Below are positions 56,526 to 64,000 of a DNA stretch of 64,000 nucleotides, piece after piece. A program made the position numbers and the translations under genes. The first letter of the stretch is position 1, and each line of letters starts with the position of its first letter. This stretch comes from Oryzias latipes (lineage: Eukaryota; Chordata; Actinopteri; Beloniformes; Adrianichthyidae): NCBI RefSeq assembly GCF_002234675.1, contig NC_019877.2, positions 3,069,041 to 3,133,040 on the forward strand, written 5' to 3'. Under the pieces are notes generated by a model that was not told the origin of the DNA, did no database searches, and saw only the letters and a program-made list of their open reading frames with translations.

Positions 56526-57506
56526 GTAACCCTTGTGCTTTCTATCCATGGCACTTTCACATTGGGAGTTGGGTCGTCTAGACCCACTAGACCAGGGATG
56601 GGCAAACTACGGCCCGCGGCGGAGCTCTTCAGATCAGAAATCTGTGATCAGATCTTTGTTTTCATTCTAAGATCCTGGACTTCATTTCTATAAAGGTTTT
56701 AGAATTTAAAAAAGAGAAAAGGGAGAAAATGTTCAGTCAGGAGTTTTACTGCCATAAATGATGAATCTGTGATCAGACTCCGTGGATTTCACCGATCACG
56801 GTAACTTTTTTAACATAACTCCTGCAACAACTGGTGAAAAGGTAACACAGAAATATGCATAGCTGCAGCAGAAGACATAGAAATGTGCTTTTCCCTATTA
56901 CTGGATGACAAACAGACTTGCAGCTGCGCAAACTGTGAGACGTTTGATGAAGTCTCTGCGGAATTATGACGGGACAGGATCCATTATTTATTTATTTTAT
57001 TTTATTTTTTAGTGTATCAGTATATTTTTCCTGAATTTTTGTCTTTGAAAACCATTGAGTGTTATCTGGTCATTGTTTTATTTCATAAATAATATTATTT
57101 ATTTTATTAAAAGGATCATGATGAATGAAACTTTATTCATACAGCACTTTACGGCTCCTTGAAGGAACCAAAGGACGTCACAATAAAAAAGATCTAAAAT
57201 GGGAACAAACGTTTTAAACTAAAAACTCTAGAATATTCTGTTTTAGAATATAATTTTCCATCTAAATGTTTTCATCTACATTCCATGTTATATCATTCTC
57301 ACTCGACGCATCTGCTCCTGGTCTGGCCCTTATGTTGCCCCCGAGTTAAAATAATTGCCCACCCCTGCACTAGACAGAGCTCTGAACCTTTTTTCTTCAA
57401 TGATTTGTGATCTTCACCGGATTACATGAAATCTGTCCACCTTTATCATGGTAGGGGGAACACATCACTGTAAGGGGGGGGTCATCTAAGATAGCACAAG
57501 GGTTAA
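56526..57506. mobile_element. TTAA MITE, second copy, split by a hAT insertion
   Basis: The left half (56526-56592, 'taacccttgtgctttctatc', 'ttgggagttgggtcgtctag') and right half (57376-57506, ending 'gatagcacaagggttaa') match the intact MITE at 14150-14341. The left TTAA has decayed to GTAA. Between the halves lies the hAT-type element. Confidence 0.82.
56593..57367. mobile_element. 775-bp hAT-type non-autonomous element with 8-bp TSD
   Basis: The ends are CAGGGATGGGCAA on the left and, inverted, CAGGGGTGGGCAA on the right, the CAGGG(A/G)TGGGCAA termini typical of hAT elements. CACTAGAC flanks both sides (56585-56592 and 57368-57375), an intact 8-bp target duplication. No transposase frame is visible, so it is non-autonomous. 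Confidence 0.85.
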
Positions 57507-58433
57507 TCTGCTTGGTGAGTTTGATGCAGAAAAAAAAAAAAGAGATTTTAAGAATTTAGACTTTGTTTCTTTTTACAACCGTTTGATTCATCATCTGAAC
57601 AAAAGAAAAATAAAACTTTCCTCAGCTACAGCAAGGCCGGGTCAGGGCAGGCTCTGCAGCTGTTACCATGACAACGTGTCACACTACATATCAAATAGTC
57701 CTCTTTTTGTGAAAAACAATTAAATCTAAAAAAAAAAAAGGTACTGACATTTGGTTTCATTTTCTTTCTTTTCTGTAACCTTGGAATAAGCGGGATAACG
57801 CCTTTAGAAGTGTCCATCATCGGAGATTAACCCTGGAGAACCCACGGGGGTCAAAACATTTTTTATTTTATTCACATTTTCTTGGCTGCTGTTAATTGTG
57901 GTTTCCCAAATTGAAAAAAAAATAATTTGTTTAATTAGTATTAAAAAAAATCTGAAGAAAATTGTTTTTGGATTCTCCGGGGTTAAAGGCCTCCATCGTC
58001 CGTTAATGTCTGCCGAAGGATTCCTCTTCAGGCATTATAGCTCACATTATAGATAATAGTTATAGATTAAAAATGAAATGACAAAAAAATGAAATGAATT
58101 CCTCATAATTAATCTGATCATTCGTTCAAACGGGGGTCTTCTGTTCAGGTGTGTGCACCACAACTCCTCATGGTTGCTACTCCTTTCCTCCTTTGTAGGT
58201 TTTGGCACGCTTTGGGGAAAGTGTGCCAATGGGTGGGAGATTGGAAGAGGGTGCAGCCAAAGGAGGAGGGGAGGAAGGGTGGGGGTTGGGAGGTGTGCGG
58301 GGGGGGGGGGGGGGGGGTTAAAGGAAGCAAAGCAGGTGAGCGGCGCGTCACTGCAGCGCTGGTCATGACTGCAGCTCCGCGCTGAAAGCCGCCAGACGGG
58401 AGCAGACAGCGAGGAGCCGCCCCGGGACTCAGG
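57507..58433. other. BRICD5 upstream region
   Basis: Non-coding interval with poly-A runs and a 19-G run at 58299-58317, about 115 bases before the BRICD5 start. The minus-strand proline-rich frames here are shadows of the G-rich plus strand. The BRICD5 promoter should lie here, but no element was assigned. Confidence 0.45.
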
Positions 58434-61249
<2,816 letters not shown>

Positions 61250-61420
61250 CGCCGCTGCCTCCCTGCAAAGCTAAACTTTTCCCTTTTCTTCTGCTTCTCC
61301 TCCCCAAAAATCCATCAACCTTCCTGGTTCCCTGTCCATCCTGAGAACCAGCTAGTCAAGCTGTCAACTTTCCTCCTCTCTGGTGACTTTTTGTACTCAC
61401 AATGTTATGATGTTTTGTCA

Positions 61421-61426
61421 AATAAA
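61421..61426 (+). promoter_or_regulatory. BRICD5: Poly(A) signal AATAAA for BRICD5
   Basis: AATAAA 172 bases after the BRICD5 stop, directly facing the MLST8 3' end. Confidence 0.7.
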
Positions 61427-61482
61427 ATGTACACTGTTTGGTTTCGTTTCTCTTTATTTGAAAGCAGATTTTCTGAACAGCT

Positions 61483-61488
61483 TTTATT
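61483..61488 (-). promoter_or_regulatory. MLST8: Poly(A) signal AATAAA for MLST8
   Basis: TTTATT on the plus strand, giving AATAAA on the minus strand about 255 bases after the MLST8 stop. A second hexamer is at 61453-61458. Either would place the MLST8 end within a few tens of bases of the BRICD5 end. Confidence 0.5.
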
Positions 61489-61741
61489 TCTCTTCACTTG
61501 ATATGAGAAAGCAGCTCCGCAGCGCCTCCTCCAGGCGGGAAGCGGGAATGACAGCGTTCCTTTTGCTTTTAATAAATATCCTGGGAAATGTTCCTTCTTA
61601 CTAACAGATTCACAACAAAATTAAAAAAAAATAAAACGGTCACCCTCTGGATTTGAATTTTTGTGCCGAACGATTCCGGGTTTCATTTGGACAAAACTGA
61701 GCAGCGGGTTCAGCTCCGGCTGACGGCGTCCGTCGTCCTCT

Positions 61742-63940
61742 TCAGCCGAGCACGCTGTCGTTGAAGGCCAGACACACCACGGCCTTCTGGTGGCCGCTGT
61801 ACTCCCTCTTGATTTCGCCGGTCTCGACGCACCACAGACGAGCGAGATTGTCTGAAGACGCTGCGGAACAAAAACGCGACTTTACCTCCATTTTTCTGCT
61901 TCAACTGATTCCTAACATTAAAGAAACAGCTGGATAATGATAAAAACCGGGATTATTACTCCGCCCCGCAATAATCCTGGACTACGACGACCAGATTGGA
62001 AGGAAGTTTTTTTAATTATTATGGGATGGCCACAGGTGCCACGGCTTGGTGGTCACTGTGTGGCAGAGAGTGACGTTTGGTGATTTTCACATTCGTCTAC
62101 AATTTATTCTACAATTTACAATTCAAAAGTCTTCAACAAGAGCTGAAGTTTCATTGACCTTTGACCTCGGGAAGAAGCTGCCATCTTGAATTTTGTAAAA
62201 AAATACATATTTATCCCGTTTAGTCCCAGCTACAAATTTAAACTCCTCCTAAGAATCGCCTCCTGACTCCTGGAGCGGTGTCCTTGGGAAACTAATTGGA
62301 ATTTTGGAAATAAAGTTTGTGGATTTTGAACGGCGAGTTCACAAAAGTGGCGATTTCCTGTTGTGGGCGCATTTTTTACCGGAATATTGAGAAAATGGAG
62401 CGCACCTCTGCTCAAGCTGAACCAAACGATATGACAAACAATATGAACATATAAGAAATGTGGGTGTGGTTAACAAAAATCCTACGTTGCTAAGGAAATC
62501 CAAAAATCTACTTTTGCAGATTCTTCTAAAAATGACCGAAACCTGTTCGTCACCCCGCGGTGACCAAAAACTGAAATGGTTGCCATGGAGATAAAACCAT
62601 CAGAAAAGCCGCACTTTTGAATAAAAGTGTTCTCTTTCATGAATTTGTGACCAGACTGGCAGAAGGGGAGGGTGAAGGCGGTTCAAAAGGGGGCAGTGTC
62701 CTCTGCAGGTCATGCAACGCCGTTTACGGCTTTAATTTTATATTAAAGTTTGCTAAAACATGCCATTTTTAACTTTAAAAACTCAGCGGGACAAGGGGAC
62801 AGACCCAAAGGTGAAGGTACGCACCTGTAACGATGTACTGCGAGTCTCCGGAGAAGGCGCAGTCCCACATCCAGCCTCGGGACGTCTCCCCGGGGTTGTT
62901 GCTTTTGATGCTCAGCTCCGTCATCAGGGAGAAGTTGGACGTCCTCCAGATCTTGCAGGTCTGATCCGCTGAGCAGGTGGCCAGTAGTCTGGAGACATTC
63001 AAGGAGAAACATCAATGAGGTTTTTTTTCTGTTTGGCCTCACGTCAGGCAGAAACAACAAAAAGCCTCACGTGGAGTCGGGGCTGAACTTGCAGCGCAGC
63101 GAGTATCGTTTGTGCGCCGGGATCTTCGTCTTTGGAATGAGCTGCGTCACTTCGTCTCCCATCCCTCCAGCCAGGTTCCACACGTAACAGTTTCCCTGTT
63201 GGGGGGGGGAACAGGAACCTCACTCTAGTTTCTCTCCAACCCCAGTTTTTGCGTCCCATGTTCAGTTTGGGGACGCACCGAGCTGTTGACGGCTGCCATG
63301 TAGCTGGCATCGGGGTCGATGTGGACAGAGTTCACCGAGACTTCTGGCTCTGGAATCAGCTGTTCGTTGTGGTCCGTTTTCAGGTCCCAGATGTGAATCA
63401 CGCCACTCTGATCCCCAACAATCAGCTCCGCCTAAAAGAAAAATCACAAAACGCTGACAAATCTACAGATAAATCCACATCAAACACCTGTGCAGCTTTG
63501 AGGATACCTGATTGGGATGAAGACACACACAGTTGATGGGAGCGTTTACTTGGAAGATCCTCTGACACTGCAGGTTTCTTGACCTGAAAGGAGGAGGGTT
63601 GATAACAGCAGAGTGGATTTCTGCCGGGGTGTGCGGTGGAGGTGAACCGCCGTACCTTAGGTCCCATATGCGAGCCATGCAGTCCTCTCCTCCGGTGTAC
63701 ATCCAGCGTCCGTCCTCATGGAAGCCCACGGAGGTGATGTTCTTGCTGACTCCGTCGTAGTTGATGACGGGGTTTGGGTTGTTGGAGTTCAGGTCGTACA
63801 TGCGGATGTGCTGATACCCTGCAGGAGGAAGAGGAGGAACGCGCAGTGAAACGCCGCGCAGCCTTCAAATGGGAGAGTTTGGACTGACCTGCGGCGGCGA
63901 TCATGCTTCTGTCCGGGGTCACTTCAAGGGAATTCACTTG
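61742..63940 (-). CDS. MLST8: mTOR-associated protein LST8 (C-terminal part)
   Basis: A WD40 beta-propeller subunit of mTORC1 and mTORC2 that binds and stabilises the mTOR kinase domain. Seven exons, in transcript order: 63940-63889, 63818-63656, 63583-63508, 63431-63279, 63195-63071, 62988-62825, 61860-61742. All phases agree, giving 283 codons plus stop. The first exon seen encodes [17 protein letters not shown], so roughly the first 45 residues are encoded beyond the window. WD-type blades are visible: [46 protein letters not shown] and [10 protein letters not shown]. The end [17 protein letters not shown] is practically identical to mammals. An R1 repeat lies in the last intron. Confidence 0.96.
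61965..62650 (-). repeat. Dispersed repeat family R1, copy in MLST8 last intron
   Basis: Landmarks: 'ttattatgggatggccacag' (62017), 'cctttgacctcgggaagaag' (62158), 'aacggcgagttcacaaaagt' (62329), 'ttgctaaggaaatccaaaaa' (62487), 'atggttgccatggagataaa' (62576). Good alignment to 45290-46200 in the same orientation. Confidence 0.8.
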
Positions 63941-64000
63941 CTGAAATGACGAGTTAAAGGCCCACTCCGAAAGTCGCGTTTTTGAGGTATTTAGCATATA

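Overview
This is a vertebrate nuclear genome window, almost certainly from a teleost fish. The genes are split by GT-AG introns that are often only 70-150 bp. The background is AT-rich with many poly-A/T runs. Tc1, hAT and TTAA-target elements and tRNA-derived SINEs lie between and inside the genes, and the proteins match vertebrate families closely. The repeat content is compatible with a medaka-like percomorph, but the species cannot be fixed from the sequence. There are no prokaryotic features.

Six protein-coding genes can be read. From left to right they are: ARHGAP17 (+, 737-6520, 3' part only: RhoGAP domain, proline-rich tail, C-terminal PDZ ligand); GRID2IP/delphilin (-, 11402-43559, 24 coding exons, about 1,421 aa: PDZ, HN, FH1 and FH2 domains); ZDHHC4 (+, 48927-52038, six coding exons, DHHC palmitoyltransferase); PGP (+, 53856-54853, two exons, HAD phosphatase); BRICD5 (+, 58434-61249, six coding exons, BRICHOS protein); and MLST8 (-, 61742-63940, C-terminal seven coding exons; the 5' end lies beyond the window). 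Exon phases close without a frameshift in all six models. ARHGAP17 and GRID2IP are tail to tail, GRID2IP and ZDHHC4 are head to head, and BRICD5 and MLST8 are tail to tail with 3' ends only tens of bases apart.

The genes do not form one pathway. They cover Rho GTPase inactivation, a postsynaptic actin/PDZ scaffold, ER/Golgi palmitoylation, glycolytic metabolite repair, a BRICHOS protein of unknown role and the mTOR subunit LST8. Their interest as a set is synteny: their human counterparts lie on 16p12, 7p22 and 16p13.3, so the window keeps together segments that are separate in human.

The non-coding space is mostly transposon-derived. An uncharacterised dispersed repeat of roughly 0.7-1.2 kb occurs at least nine times in both orientations. 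A 192-bp TTAA-flanked MITE interrupts one of its copies, and a SINE-like insert lies in another. A second copy of the MITE is split by a 775-bp hAT-type element with an intact 8-bp target duplication. ZDHHC4 intron 2 holds an internally deleted Tc1 element with long terminal inverted repeats. Two minisatellites in GRID2IP introns (about 43 bp and 21/42 bp units) create long open frames on both strands that are not genes. I found no clearly new biological system. The most useful leads are an extra canonical PDZ domain and alternative N-termini in GRID2IP, and the unnamed dispersed repeat family.
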